From contig NC_135259.1 of NCBI RefSeq assembly GCF_964204865.1, positions 12,720,974 through 12,784,973 of the forward strand: a stretch of 64,000 nt of DNA, given 5' to 3'. The notes under the pieces were generated by a model. It saw nothing but the letters and a program-made list of their open reading frames with translations. It was not told where the DNA came from and made no database searches. Source of the stretch: Styela clava. Lineage: Eukaryota; Chordata; Ascidiacea; Stolidobranchia; Styelidae. This document shows positions 23,944-35,600 of the stretch, piece after piece; within the stretch, counting starts at the first letter, position 1; each line of letters starts with the position of its first letter. A program made the translations under genes and the position numbers.

Positions 23944-25507
23944 CGCTGCATCGGGGCAACATATCCCCAAATCCCGCGATATCGCAACCTCACACGCCGG
24001 ATACCCAAGCTTTGATCCGGAAATTCTTTCCGCAGATTGAAGAAGAGAGACACACAAATACCAGAATAGGCAGTTAAATGACAATCAATCCGACAGCAAT
24101 GGTATTTTGTTGATAAGAATATACGATTCACAATTCAGCAATTAGGTGTTATATATCATTAGGCATTTAAACATTCATCATAGAATTAATATAAGACATA
24201 AACACAAAGGAATAGGAATTAGATAAATTAGTTTAAACACCTTCTTACAGTGACAGTTGACCTCTCAGAAAAATCAACAATGATTTTAAACATGGCATAA
24301 GACAGTAAGAGTACATGATTTACATATTCATCCGAGGGCTGGAGGGGAAAGTAAAGTCTATAAGATGACTTAATAGCATCGTGAACTACAGCTATCCCCA
24401 ACAAATTACCACTCCATTTCAAGTACAAGAGCATAATTTGAGATCATAGCAAATTTGTGGTCATCAACTTCAATCTGTCAATACCCTATCTAATGCAGTA
24501 ATGTCCTAAAATGAGAAACAGGTGCTGCCAGTTTGATCACCGGTACTATCCAATCTCAATTTGGCAGACCCTTCATCGAGTAGCCTACATAATAAAATAT
24601 ATCAACCCAAATATACTGATATAAGGTTAACAGGAATCAAGTTTGAGAAGACTAGTTCAAAAAAGGGGGAACACAAAAAAATAAAATATGCATAGTCGCC
24701 CAATAACTGAATAAGATTTTTTTAACCCTCGGACAAGCAAATTTATTTAACAACGATATTCCTGTATTCATAAGTGACTACTGTCATTTGTCATTTTTAG
24801 GGCCAGGGTTACATGTGTCAAATGAATATATATATTTCTAAAAAAAAATGATAATTCTCACTTGGTATCTTACTGCAGTCTCACTTGAATTAATTGAAAA
24901 GCATGAATGAGTGCAGACGAAATTAACAAAAATTCAAGTGTTAGGGGTTCAACGTTTTTAAAAGTATTAAATGTTGTAAATCAGCACAATATTATTTCCT
25001 GATCTGGCTCCTATTGCGAGATCATTACCATCCAAAACCAGTATGAATTGACTAACGAAACTCAGCCCGAGAGTCCGCGGACAGCTATCTGCCTGAGGAA
25101 CAATAACGAGCTACCGCACATTTCCCATGGCGTGGAACCATAATCAACTGCTTGCGCGACAAGTGATTGTCGAACAAACGGCTGTTCTACACATGATGGC
25201 GTGCACATAGTCTCACGATTATATTAGTAAGTAAGAAAGTTTATTTAGATTTTCCTTTACAACAAAACAAAGAAGCAACACAGGAAAAACAAATAAATAT
25301 TCGGAAATAAGCAAATCTAGCAAAACGATTCAAGACGTGCCCACGCGCCCACTTCCCTCAAAACCAAAGTTACTAGTAGCCAACTAGTCACTTCGCCTCA
25401 AACAACAAACAACAAATTTTAAAAAAATACGGGGAAGATAATTCGGACGTAAATACCTGGGCGTGGAACTTGAACATAGGTCGCAATTTCTACTACAGTA
25501 TATTGTA
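23944..25507. other. CNOT1 upstream region and intergenic DNA, no gene seen
   Basis: The first 100-150 bp next to the CNOT1 ATG (GC-richer, for example GATATCGCGGGATTTGG on the minus strand) probably hold the 5' UTR and promoter. The rest is AT-rich and shows no frame with recognisable protein similarity, no clear repeat copies and no RNA gene. An island near 25060-25210 is richer in CG dinucleotides, without an assignable function. Confidence 0.5.
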
Positions 25508-25692
25508 CACAAGAAAAAAAGAGAGCTATGCTCAAATATATGGACACGTAGAGTCACATAATTTTGATGACGTCATAGCAAGAAAAAAAAAGTAATAGCC
25601 TTCTGGAGAAAATTTTTATCTTTAACCACTAAAAATTTCAAAGCAATTGGTCCAGTATTTGAAGAGAAAAGCGACTTTTTAAAAACGTGTCA

Positions 25693-25741
25693 AAGAACAA
25701 GAACAAGAACAAGAACAAGAACAACAACAACAACAACAACA
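25693..25741. repeat. Microsatellite (AACAAG)n/(AAC)n
   Basis: About five GAACAA units followed by about six AAC units in the left arm of the inverted-repeat element. Runs of F/L residues in the reverse-strand translation are an artefact of this repeat. Confidence 0.9.
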
Positions 25742-26517
25742 TAATATTGAAACGATCGTTATGTCCACTACGTGTCCAATAACGAGAAGTGTTGAGTACA
25801 GCAAACAAACAAGCGGTGCACAGTATGTTATATTTACTGTAATGTGATTCTGAACGCGCGTATCTAATAGTGGGCGATAAACAACAATAATAAAAGCAGC
25901 GTAAAAGTAAACGACAACAAACGAAATAAAATATAACAAGAGCATTCCATGCTCTGGCGTTCCAACTTAATAGTTGGAATCCATGTGCTTTGTGAACTTG
26001 TGTTTTGTGAACTTGTGCTGTGCAAACATTGAGGTGTATATAACACCTCAATGTGTGGAAGCTGTTGTCTCTGTGGTTTCCCGTAACTTAAACCGTAAAT
26101 ATATACCTTAAACGTACCCAGACTCCACTACGCAAGAGATTGCCGAAAGTTATACTTCGATATAAAATCAAATAAGTAACAATGTTGGGCCGAGATGAAT
26201 CTCTGGAAAATGCATCATGAGAAATCAATTAAAAGATGTGCTATAAAATATAAATATATACGCTCCAATGAAAGTCGAATTCGTTTATCTGGCTTCATCA
26301 CTTGAATGCATACATAACGCACATGCAGAAATTGAAGATAAGACTTCGCGTGGGGATGTGGCTAATTAAACTATTATTCTTAATTAGACCGATTATTCTT
26401 AAGCTGTTCAGTAGATTTAAAAAAAAAATTTAGATTTTTGAATATCATTGGTTGAAAATTAGCGACGTAGCGTACTTGAAAACATTTCCTATCGGCTGAA
26501 TGTGGCTCCATTTAGCC

Positions 26518-26907
26518 TACTGTATTTGCTCGTTTAATAGCCCGGCGCTTATTTTTTTAACATACTCACTAACCGGGCCCTTATTCAAACCGGCCCTCAT
26601 TCAAGCAGGGGCGCTTGTTATTTTTAAAGTAAAATTACACACAAAAATCCCGGTAGATGAGATCGATTGTTACAATAATTAATACCGTATATTGTCATTT
26701 CCAGTTCTCAAGTATGATTTAAACGAGAATAATGAAAATTTTGACTTTTTCTACGCACCGCAGGTACAAATCCGCAAAAAAAAAACTTTTACACCGGGCG
26801 GGTATTCAAGCACCGGCCCTTATTTATTTTTATGCCCTGTTCACACGAGCGGCTATTCAAACGGACCCTTTAATCAAGACCGGATGTTAAAACGAGCATT
26901 TACGGTA
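26518..26907. mobile_element. Nested MITE with TACYGTATTTGCTCG terminal repeats, 390 bp
   Basis: The left end TACTGTATTTGCTCG (26518-26532) is mirrored by CGAGCATTTACGGTA at the right end. GC-rich inner motifs (AATAGCCCGGCGCTT and CGGCTATTCAAACGGACC) also mirror each other loosely. It sits inside the 25508-27485 element. No coding sequence. Confidence 0.55.
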
Positions 26908-27485
26908 CTTTATAAGAAAAGGAAAGTTTTTAGAAATTCCGAGAAAAAAATTTAAATCAGGTGCCGGCACACAGCATTTCTACTACTTGGATCTGAAATG
27001 TTCTGCTTTTGCGTAACTTTCGTTAATTTTACTTTTATAGTCGTTTTCTGTCCTAGTGCATTCAGGCCTACAACAAATTCGTCTCCAAATTTGTTAAAAT
27101 AAAATTTAGCACCAACTTTAAAACTTGAAATGTGGCTCACGATCCACAATCTGCACCGACAACCTTTTGCTTTGTTTATGTGCTGCATTTACCGATTGAT
27201 AAAGAAGTAAACCTAAATAACTCTTATTGGACACGTTTAGTGGCCATAACGATCGTTTCAAAATTTTGTTGTTATTGTTATTTGTCTCTTTTGTCTCCGT
27301 CTCCATTTTTGGAAAATCGCTTTTCTCTTCGAATACTGGACCAATTGCTTTGATATTTTCAGTGGTTAAAGATAAAATTTTTCTCCAGAAGGCTATTACT
27401 TATTTCTCTCTCGCTATGACGTCATCAAAATTTATTCCACTGGGTGGCGCTACGTGTCCATATATTTGAGCATAGCTCTCTTGTT

Positions 27486-28035
27486 ACATATGTGCACATG
27501 TATATATAAGCGTCTTCTATTTTTTAACACCGAAACAGGTGGCCAACAAGAGGGGCTTCTTTTTCAAGACAACGTTGTATTGTAAAAGTAAGACAATATA
27601 GAAACTTGAATCGTTGGATTTAATGATAAGTAATTTAGAAGAAGAACTGAAAACACATTCAGTGTTTTTCAGAATAAAAAATGTTATATTTCAAAGTTGG
27701 TGAAAGATAAGGTAAAAAATTAACTACGATTGGAACGGTCGCATAACGTTTGCATGAAGATCCAAAGATTTCAAAGCTGAACACACCTTGAGATAGTACC
27801 AATAGTTGAGAATAGCAACATGGATTATTCTCGAAAAGCACTTTCCCTTTGCTTTGCTGGCAATAAATTATGTCAGTTTTTCATTGAGTATTAATTGAAC
27901 GATAGAGTGATGCCCAATCAAATATATGAACACAAAGCCCAAACAAAGTAGCTCACCAGAATCGAATCCCATAGAATTTTTGAAACGAACAAAATTAATA
28001 GGTGTTTCTCCGAGCATTGATTTTCTTATTTATAT
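27486..28035. other. Intergenic DNA between two inverted-repeat elements
   Basis: About 550 bp with no recognisable gene or repeat copy. It probably represents original intergenic DNA between two transposon insertions. Confidence 0.4.
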
Positions 28036-29369
28036 CCGTAACCAATGACATTAAACAGCATGATGCGCAACTCCGGCATTTTTGTCCGAAGATCGTATTC
28101 GATAGCACGCTCCAATGCACATACTTGACGAGACGAAAACGAGCGGATGTGTGCTGCCTTCAAGGCGTAGCACGAATGGTGTTCGTGCCTGCTTCGACAG
28201 TTGTTGTCGATTTTAATGATATTTTGGAAAGTTAAGGTAAAAAGAAATCGGAAAAAGGTAAAGTAAATACTATTGTGGTATATCACACCCGGGCATCGCA
28301 CTGTTAAGTACATGTGGGAAAGCCAGCCTTTGTCAAATACTACGAAGTTATTAATTCAGTACGGTACGTGGTTGCCCATTTGCCGAAATTACATATTTAC
28401 TTACCCCTTATGGTTTCAAATAGTTCATGCACCTCCAGTTAGATTTTTTTAATCAGTGAGGATATTTACTCATTGTTGATTGCTGCTCATTGTAACATAC
28501 TATTGCGCATTCACTTATATTTGCGTATTGAATCAAAGTGTTAACAAGTTCACCTAACATTTCACTCATACCGGTCTATTTTGTATAGTCTGATCTCTCA
28601 AGTATTTGGAGCCGCGAATGCTTGTAATTTTCTGACTAAACCCTTTTATTAGTTGGTTTATATACCAAATTCAGTAAATAATGAGATATTGGATTTATTA
28701 GCTTTTCCATTCTAAATCATATAGACTGCTTTATATATTCTTAACGAAAATTAATAAATCTCCTCTTTTTCTTCAGATGTGAAAGTTGTGGACAAACCTG
28801 TCTAAGCATTGTGAGACTCCTGCAGCACAAGAGGTAATAGCAGAAATAGTAAGTATATCAATCAAGAAATGAAGCCGACATAAAGCAAAACTTTCAACTA
28901 TTCGTCTAATCTTAATTTCCTATTATTTATTCACAGGACCGCTATAGCAGAAGGGGAGATATCAGAAGTCTGGCGACATATCAGTGACAGTGTGATTCCA
29001 AGAAATATAATTAGAGTACTCCATAAATGTTTGCAATAGAAAAACAACCTATGGAGGCATGCAAAGACATTTGACCCTCCGGTAGGTAGAGTTGTGTATG
29101 GCCCCCACATCCTGCAGGGCTTGAGGAAAAGAACTAAAAATTCCAAAGCGTAAGATTGCATAAGCGGTCTTATTTGTAAAAAGGCACAAAAAACGCCAGA
29201 CATACTTAAAACAGCTTTGGAAAATGAGGATTACAGGTAACTCACTGCACCTGTGTTATATTTGGTTCATCAACTTTTGGTAGTACTATAGAAGAAATTA
29301 CGGAAGAGGTATAATCATCATTCATGATAAAATACTATCATATATTTTTTGGACAACTTCAATCTAGAC

Positions 29370-30561
29370 CAGGGATCTCAAACTCGCGTCCCCAGAAAAC
29401 TTCCAGTGCGGCCCTCGAACGCTTAACAATAATTGTAATAGTATTTTGGAAGTTTTTTTTTTATCTAAATGTAATAGATATTTCAAACCTTTTAAAGTGA
29501 GATTGATTATCCACACAGAAAACAATTTACTGAAAGTAGTTTTGGAATATTAATTTTTTTTTGTCCACATTTTGACTCAATTAAGAATACACATCAAGCT
29601 AGCAAGAGAATACTTGAATAAAACACTTGAGTGATTAAATTAAACGCAAAGTACATGAAGAAGGTGGTATTTTCGAAGAAAATGGGAGTTGCAATATTTC
29701 TGCTTTCCACAAAATTTTGAAGCACATTCTTTAATTTGTCATATTTCCATCAATACAATGAAAAAACACAATAAACTTAGCAGTCAATATGACAAATTCG
29801 AAGACCAACTTCAAACAGAAAATTTCCATGTGTTTGTATATTAATATAATTATACAACGACTTGGTTACTAAAAATTAATATCAATAATAATTCAAGCAA
29901 TCCTATGCCACGCAATGTGGTGCGAAATGTCTTGTCGAAAAAATCTGTCATTTGTTTTTTTTACTGATCTATACATCAAATGATAAAAGTAACTTTTTTG
30001 CATTACTGGAATTAATTAAACATTCGCAAAGATTCAGATTAACCCATGATCATGTGGCCTCGTTAGTTGGAGTTGGTACTATAAAATCATTTCAGCCTGG
30101 CCTTAGTATGCTGGTGACACAAAAAAAAAGATGCCAAACGTCAGGACAAATGTAATTATTAAAACATTGAGTTTATACTGTAGTATTTTTGTTAATTTTA
30201 AGTTCATATATTTAGATTAAGTTATTTTTAGTGTATGTATTATTCTTTCCTTATCCAAAGCTTGTTCAAAAATGATTTTGATGGTTGTACATAGAATTTT
30301 ATGATTTTTTATAATAAATACAGTAACTTGCAAATGTTGCAATAATAGTGGAATGCAAATATCAATATGTAATTGCATTTGAATTTGAAGAAAATAATAA
30401 AACTTAATCCAACTGTTTAGTTGCATCACAATACATGTCAAAAACTAAAACCATCTTAAAAATATCTTTTAAGTATACATTATCAAAAACTGTTTGCGGC
30501 CCTTTTTACAATTTCCAAAATTCAATGCGGCTCTCGAAAACCCATGAGTTTGACACCACTG
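29370..30561 (+). mobile_element. Degenerate hAT transposon, internally deleted
   Basis: Ends CAGGGATCTCAAACTCG and GAGTTTGACACCACTG are imperfect inverted repeats with the CAG...CTG signature of hAT. Flanks ATCTAGAC (29362-29369) and ATCTATTC (30562-30569) agree at 6 of 8 positions, as expected for an old target duplication. The terminal GCGGCCCTCGAAC / TGCGGCTCTCGAAAAC motifs are also mirrored. A transposase C-terminal remnant lies inside at 30021-30155. It is inserted within the 28043-31855 element. Confidence 0.65.
30021..30155 (+). pseudogene. hAT transposase C-terminal remnant (SCAND3/GTF2IRD2-like)
   Basis: The frame from CAT at 30021 to the stop at 30153-30155 reads HSQRFRLTHDHVASLVGVGT followed by a tail ending KKRCQTSGQM. 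This resembles the last residues of hAT (Charlie-like) transposases and their domesticated relatives, where an RLTDEHL-type segment is followed by a basic CQ(V/T)S end. The upstream catalytic and dimerisation regions are missing or unreadable, so this is a broken gene. Confidence 0.5.
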
Positions 30562-31871
30562 ATCTATTCTAGACGATTCAAGCATTGCTTTGGGAAATAA
30601 TATCACTTCAAATAAATTGAAATAATCTTGCTATATTAAATACAAAATCGTTGCTATCATAAAGGTAAACCAATTCAGCCACTCGAAATATATTGGCCTT
30701 CACAAAGCAATGAAGGCAAAATTGAGAGTTCATGAGCTATGAACATTTGTTCTTTTCTTTGTCTTGAACTTTTCATACTCCACAGCCCCTATTAATTTTT
30801 TATAATTTTAATTACCATGTGATGGTCATACATATCTTTAACTTGTATTTTCTGTCATGATGTATTATCTCAATGTGCCAAACTATTAATTAGTGTGCAT
30901 ATTTTGCTTCCAGATGACATAAATGTATTGTCTTGTTTATTACCTCAGCTTGGAGTATTGACAAGAAAAAGGTGCCAGTAAATTAGGTAAAAATTTTTTT
31001 AACTCTTTGTTATAATCAGAATTCACAATCAATAGGAATTATAAACAGCCAACAATCAATAAGAATTTTATGCGAAATCCCTCAGAATAAATTTGTCTAA
31101 AATCGGAGGAAGGCGAAAAATATAGGTAGTTTCCACTTTCCATCCACACAAGCATTTCAAGAATACTTGCTCGAGCCAAACTAAATGAGCATCGTCAGGT
31201 GATCGGTAAGGCTGCAAGTTGAATTCAGCCCTGCAACCTCCTGCATAGAAGATAATATTAATTAGTGGGCTATGAGCTAAATTCCTAAATTTAAACAAAC
31301 CTATCTACGATGCATTATGTACCAGCAATGTTACCTACGATTAACTGAATATGTAATATGTCTAATAAATTCACCTACAAAAGCAAGTTCGATAGGTGGA
31401 AACTTTGTGTTATGGAATTGTATCACAGCACAGTTTTGTATGACACCCTCTTTAACTGAAATTTCAATGATTAAGCGCAAACATTAAAATTACTAACTTT
31501 GAACTTTGTCATTATCTGCAAAATGTTCCACACAAATCTTTCCGCTATCGCGTTTGTAATCTTCTCTGATAAAAAACGTCTATGATGTCCAGAATTGCTC
31601 TTCACAGATTGCCTGCCATTCCAGCTTTCTAAGTGAGCAAAACTTCTTAGATATAGAGATTATTTTGTTCCGTTACAGGCGCAAAAAGGCAGGTACTACA
31701 CGTAAAAAAGACGCCGAGTAGCAAAAGCGAGCGGAAAACGGACGCGAAAGGCGACGAGAAATATGTGCATTGGAGCGTATCATGAAATACAATCTTTCGC
31801 CTGTAGTCTTATGGAGTGACGTCAGAGTTGCCTATCATGTTGTTTAATGTCATTGCCGTAACAATGGCAAA

Positions 31872-32216
31872 ACAATGGCAAAACAAGAGCAAAACGAAGG
31901 TATAAACTGTGTTTTATTGAGTGCAAGATATTATATCTATAAATGTAAACTACGTAATGAAAGGCCTCAATTTGATCAATTTTTATATATGATAAAAAGT
32001 ATATTTAACTGTGAAAAAATTATTGCAACTAGAAAATGTAAACTGTCGAACCACATTAAGAAGTGGAAAGTTATCATGAACTCATTTTCTTAAAGTGCAA
32101 TTGTGTTTATGTGTTATATCGTGTGGATAAAAAGTGATGTTTTTATTAATAAAAGAAAAAAAAAAAAAAAAAAAAAAAATTCACACAAACCAAAAAAAAA
32201 AAAAAAAAAAAAAAAA
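31872..32216 (+). mobile_element. 5'-truncated LINE tail with poly(A) and target duplication
   Basis: The frame at 31875-32093 ends a LINE ORF2: LLSARYYIYKCKLRNERPQF, NCEKIIATRKCKL and HIKKWKVI are typical of L1/Tx1-group C-termini. An AT-rich 3' UTR and two A-runs (32154-32179 and 32192-32217) follow. ACAATGGCAAA occurs at 31861-31871 (and again next to it) and after the poly(A) at 32217-32227, a target-site duplication. The end differs from that of the LINE just downstream, so it is a separate insertion of another family. Confidence 0.7.
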
Positions 32217-32227
32217 ACAATGGCAAA

Positions 32228-32633
32228 TCAGCAATAAGTCAATAATGACAATACAATTAGATTTTATGGTTTCAAACATTGCCTCGTTTTCGTTGTTTTG
32301 TGTGATGTGTAGTAGTATATATTTACGGCTAGTGTGCACGAGTTTTCCGAAATTAGTTGTAAACCAAGTAACTTAAAATTGTCATTATGTTCTCCGCGGA
32401 GCTTTAGTTTAGTGCAGTTATAATAATCAAAAATTTGTTTTGCAAATTCTTCGATAGACTAGACTAAAATTAGCTGGGAGTACCTGCAAGCGGCACGTGG
32501 TTAAACACTTTTAATAAATTAATGATTTTGAACATGTACACCAGCGCAACCCGCCATGGTGAAGTACGCGACCTGTAGGAAGAATTCTCCTGGGTCAAGG
32601 GTCGTCGAGAAACATCCATTTGCTGCATTAATT
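32228..32633. other. Spacer between two LINE insertions
   Basis: About 400 bp that belong to neither LINE by the target-duplication boundaries. GC content is somewhat higher near 32480-32620. No frame or repeat copy recognised. It is probably original intergenic sequence or an older, unrecognised insertion. Confidence 0.4.
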
Positions 32634-32644
32634 AAATGCTAACA

Positions 32645-35600
32645 ATTTATCAAAAAACAAAAATTGGACATAGTATTCTTACAAGAAACACATTGTGGGA
32701 ATGAATCTGATGTGGAAAAATGGAATAGGGAATGGGGGGGTATTGGATATTGGACAACCTATTCCAATACTAGGAATGGTGTAGCAATATTAATCAGTAA
32801 ACAATTAGATATCAATATCAAACAGTGCCAATTTATTGACAATAAAGAGGGACGAATAATATTGTGCCATTTCATAGTTGAAAATTATACATTTATTTTA
32901 ACTAATTTATATTCACCAAATATATTGCAACATAGACGGGATACATTTAAAGAATTAGATCAAAAAATGGAAGAATTCCTTGAAAATAACAATATTTGGA
33001 ATAGTTATAAAATAATACTGGGTGGTGATTTTAATTGTATTTGTAACTTATTAGATAAAGAAATTGGTTCAAAACTGGTTGTAGATAATAGTGTTAAGGT
33101 ATTAGAAAATGTTATAGCCAAATATAACTTACTAGATATTTGGCGACACACTCACCCACATGATAGGAAATATACTTGGAGGCAAATTACTAACAGCAAG
33201 GATATTCCAATAAGACAAAGGAGATTAGATAGATTTTATATTTCAAAAACCTTGATACCAAATATTGAGAATGCGGTGATACTAGCGCAAAGTATATCAG
33301 ACCATGATATACCTATAATTCACATACATGTGGATGATAACATTAAAAGAGGTAGAGGTTACTGGAAATTTAATGCTAGACTATGCAATGATGAAACTTT
33401 TGTAAATGGTATTGACGTTATGATGACCCATTGGAAGAATGAATTTTCACAGTGTAGTGATAATCTGATAATTAGGGAAATGTGGGATAGGATCAAAAGG
33501 AAAATTAAGCATTGGGCAATATACTGTGGCAAATGTTTAAAAATTAGGGAGGAAGCAGAAGAAAAACTTGTCATCAATAAATACCAGAATGCTCTGGTTA
33601 ATTATGAAAAAGATAAGTTCGATATAGAGAAAAAACATAGGGTTGAATTATTAAAAATAGAGTTGGATAATTTATCAAAAAAGAAAGTGCAAGGGAATAT
33701 TATAAGAAGTAGAATAAGATGGAATGAACAAGGAGAAAAATCTACTTCTTATTTTTTTAATTTAGAGAAACATAGGGGGCAAATTAAACTCTTTAAAGAA
33801 TTGGAGACAGATGCTGGTATAATCCTTACGAATATTAATGATATACAAGAAGAGCAGAGATTATTTTACAAAAAGTTGTACACTAAAAAACAGTTGAATG
33901 ACCACTTGCAAAATACTTTGATTAGTAAAATCGAAACCAAATTGGAGTATGAAAAAATGATTAATTTGGAATATGGTATAAGTGAACAAGAATTAGATGA
34001 TGCATTTAAAAGTTTGAAACTAAATAAAGCTCCTGGCCTGGATGGCCTTACAAAGGAATTTTATCTATTATGCTGGAATAAAATTAAAACTATTTTACTC
34101 GCTGTATATAGCAGCTGTATAGCTTCTGGACAACTCACCGAAACTATGACAGAGGCAATAATTACTTTATTATATAAAAAAGGTGAAAAAAAAAAATTAG
34201 CTAATTGGAGACCAATTTCGTTACTCAATTTAGATTATAAAATTTTTACTAAAATATTAGGCAACCGAATTAAATACGAACTCCCCAAACTGATTCATCC
34301 AGATCAAACTGGATTTATATATAGCAGAAATATACATGAAAATTTATTGACATTTCGAGATGATATCTTCCATGCAAATTATTCTAAAACTGATCTGCTG
34401 TTGTTCTCAATAGACTGGGAAAAGGCATATGATAGTGTAGATAGGGAATTTTTGTTTAAAGTTTTAAAAAAATTTAATATTGGGCCAACATGGATATCTT
34501 TTATAAAACTAATTTATACAAATACAAAGTCAAGGATTATAACCAATGGATATATTGGCAAGGAATTTATAGTAGAAAGAGGTTTAAGACAAGGCTGTCC
34601 ACTGTCTCCAATACTTTATACATTCATTGCTGAAGTATTTGCATGTAATATCAGAAGTAATACAGAGATAAGAGGTTTCATAAATATAGCAAATGAGGAA
34701 CAAAAATATAAGGGGTTTGCAGATGATGCACTGTTGACTTTAAGGGATTACTATTCTTTATGTGTATCCATGAATGTTATTGTACAATTTGAAAATGCAT
34801 CAGGGACCTATATAAATAGGAATAAATCACAAATTTTGGTATGTGGCAGTTTGATAAACTTGCCAATTATTCAAGTGGATGGCATAAAAGTTTCAAGGGA
34901 CAATATATTACTATTAGGTTGTTGGTTTGGTAATGATAAAACTAAATTTGAGAAAAATTGGAATCCAGTCATTAGAAGAATTCAGAATGTTATAAATTTA
35001 TGGAGGGGTAGAAACCTGACAATGATTGGAAGAACTATTATTGCTAAACAATTATTATTGTCAAAAGTTTGGTATTTAGCATCATTTGAAATAGTTCCAT
35101 ACAATGTTATATTAACTTTGAAAAAATTAATTTGGACTTTTAGTTGGGAACAAAAACAAGAAAATATAAGCAGAAGTGTATGCTGTGCCAGTAAAATGCA
35201 GGGGGGCTTAGGATGCATGGATATAGAAATACAAATAAAAAGCATTCAACTTAAATGGTTGTGGAAATTGATTGATGGTAATAAAGCACCATGGAGTAAC
35301 AGAGCTAGAAATTACATAAATAACTATCACAATAAAATTCAAACAACTAATTTGGAAATTATCCATCTTAGTTTGAGAAACAATTTTAAGAAATCGATAC
35401 CTCAATTCTATACAAATATTGTCAATTATTTTAAAGCATTAAATTTAAAGAGAAACCCTTTGCAATTAAGATCTGAAATTTATCAAGAATATATTTGGTT
35501 TAATCCATTGATTAAGTTGCAAAATCATCCAGATAATCTGAGTAATTGGATTAAATCAAATATAACAAAAATAGAACATATTATTAAATTAACATGTAGG

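Larger units (their letters stand above)
25508..27485. mobile_element. About 2-kb DNA element with long inverted terminal arms
   Basis: The left arm (about 25508-25810) and right arm (about 27195-27485) are inverted copies. Shared runs include GAGAGCTATGCTCAAATATA, TTTTGATGACGTCATAG, AATTGGTCCAGTATT and AACGATCGTTATG. Outer ends are ACAAG and CTTGT, with TAC on both flanks as a possible 3-bp duplication. The left arm carries an AACAAG/AAC microsatellite. The interior has two perfect short hairpins and a nested MITE at 26518-26907. No transposase recognised. Confidence 0.6.
28043..31855. mobile_element. 3.8-kb DNA transposon with inverted repeats and 7-bp target duplication
   Basis: Ends CAATGACATTAAAC (28043-28056) and GTTTAATGTCATTG (31842-31855) are perfect inverted repeats. 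The inversion continues imperfectly for about 80-100 bp per side, including CACGCTCCAATGCACATA at left and its partner at 31760-31780. A 7-bp duplication CCGTAAC flanks it (28036-28042 and 31856-31862). The interior lacks a long open frame. Short open stretches occur near 28760-29220 and 31070-31300, but I recognise no domain. A hAT remnant is nested at 29370-30561. Superfamily not determined. Confidence 0.7.

Noticed and set aside
24228-24434. 68-codon minus-strand frame upstream of CNOT1
   Set aside because: Considered as an upstream exon, but there is no family similarity, no frame link to the CNOT1 start, and the ATG at 23943 already matches the animal N-terminus.
25638-26051. 137-codon minus-strand frame with F/L runs
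   Set aside because: Produced by the AACAAG/AAC microsatellite and surrounding inverted-repeat arm. No domain.
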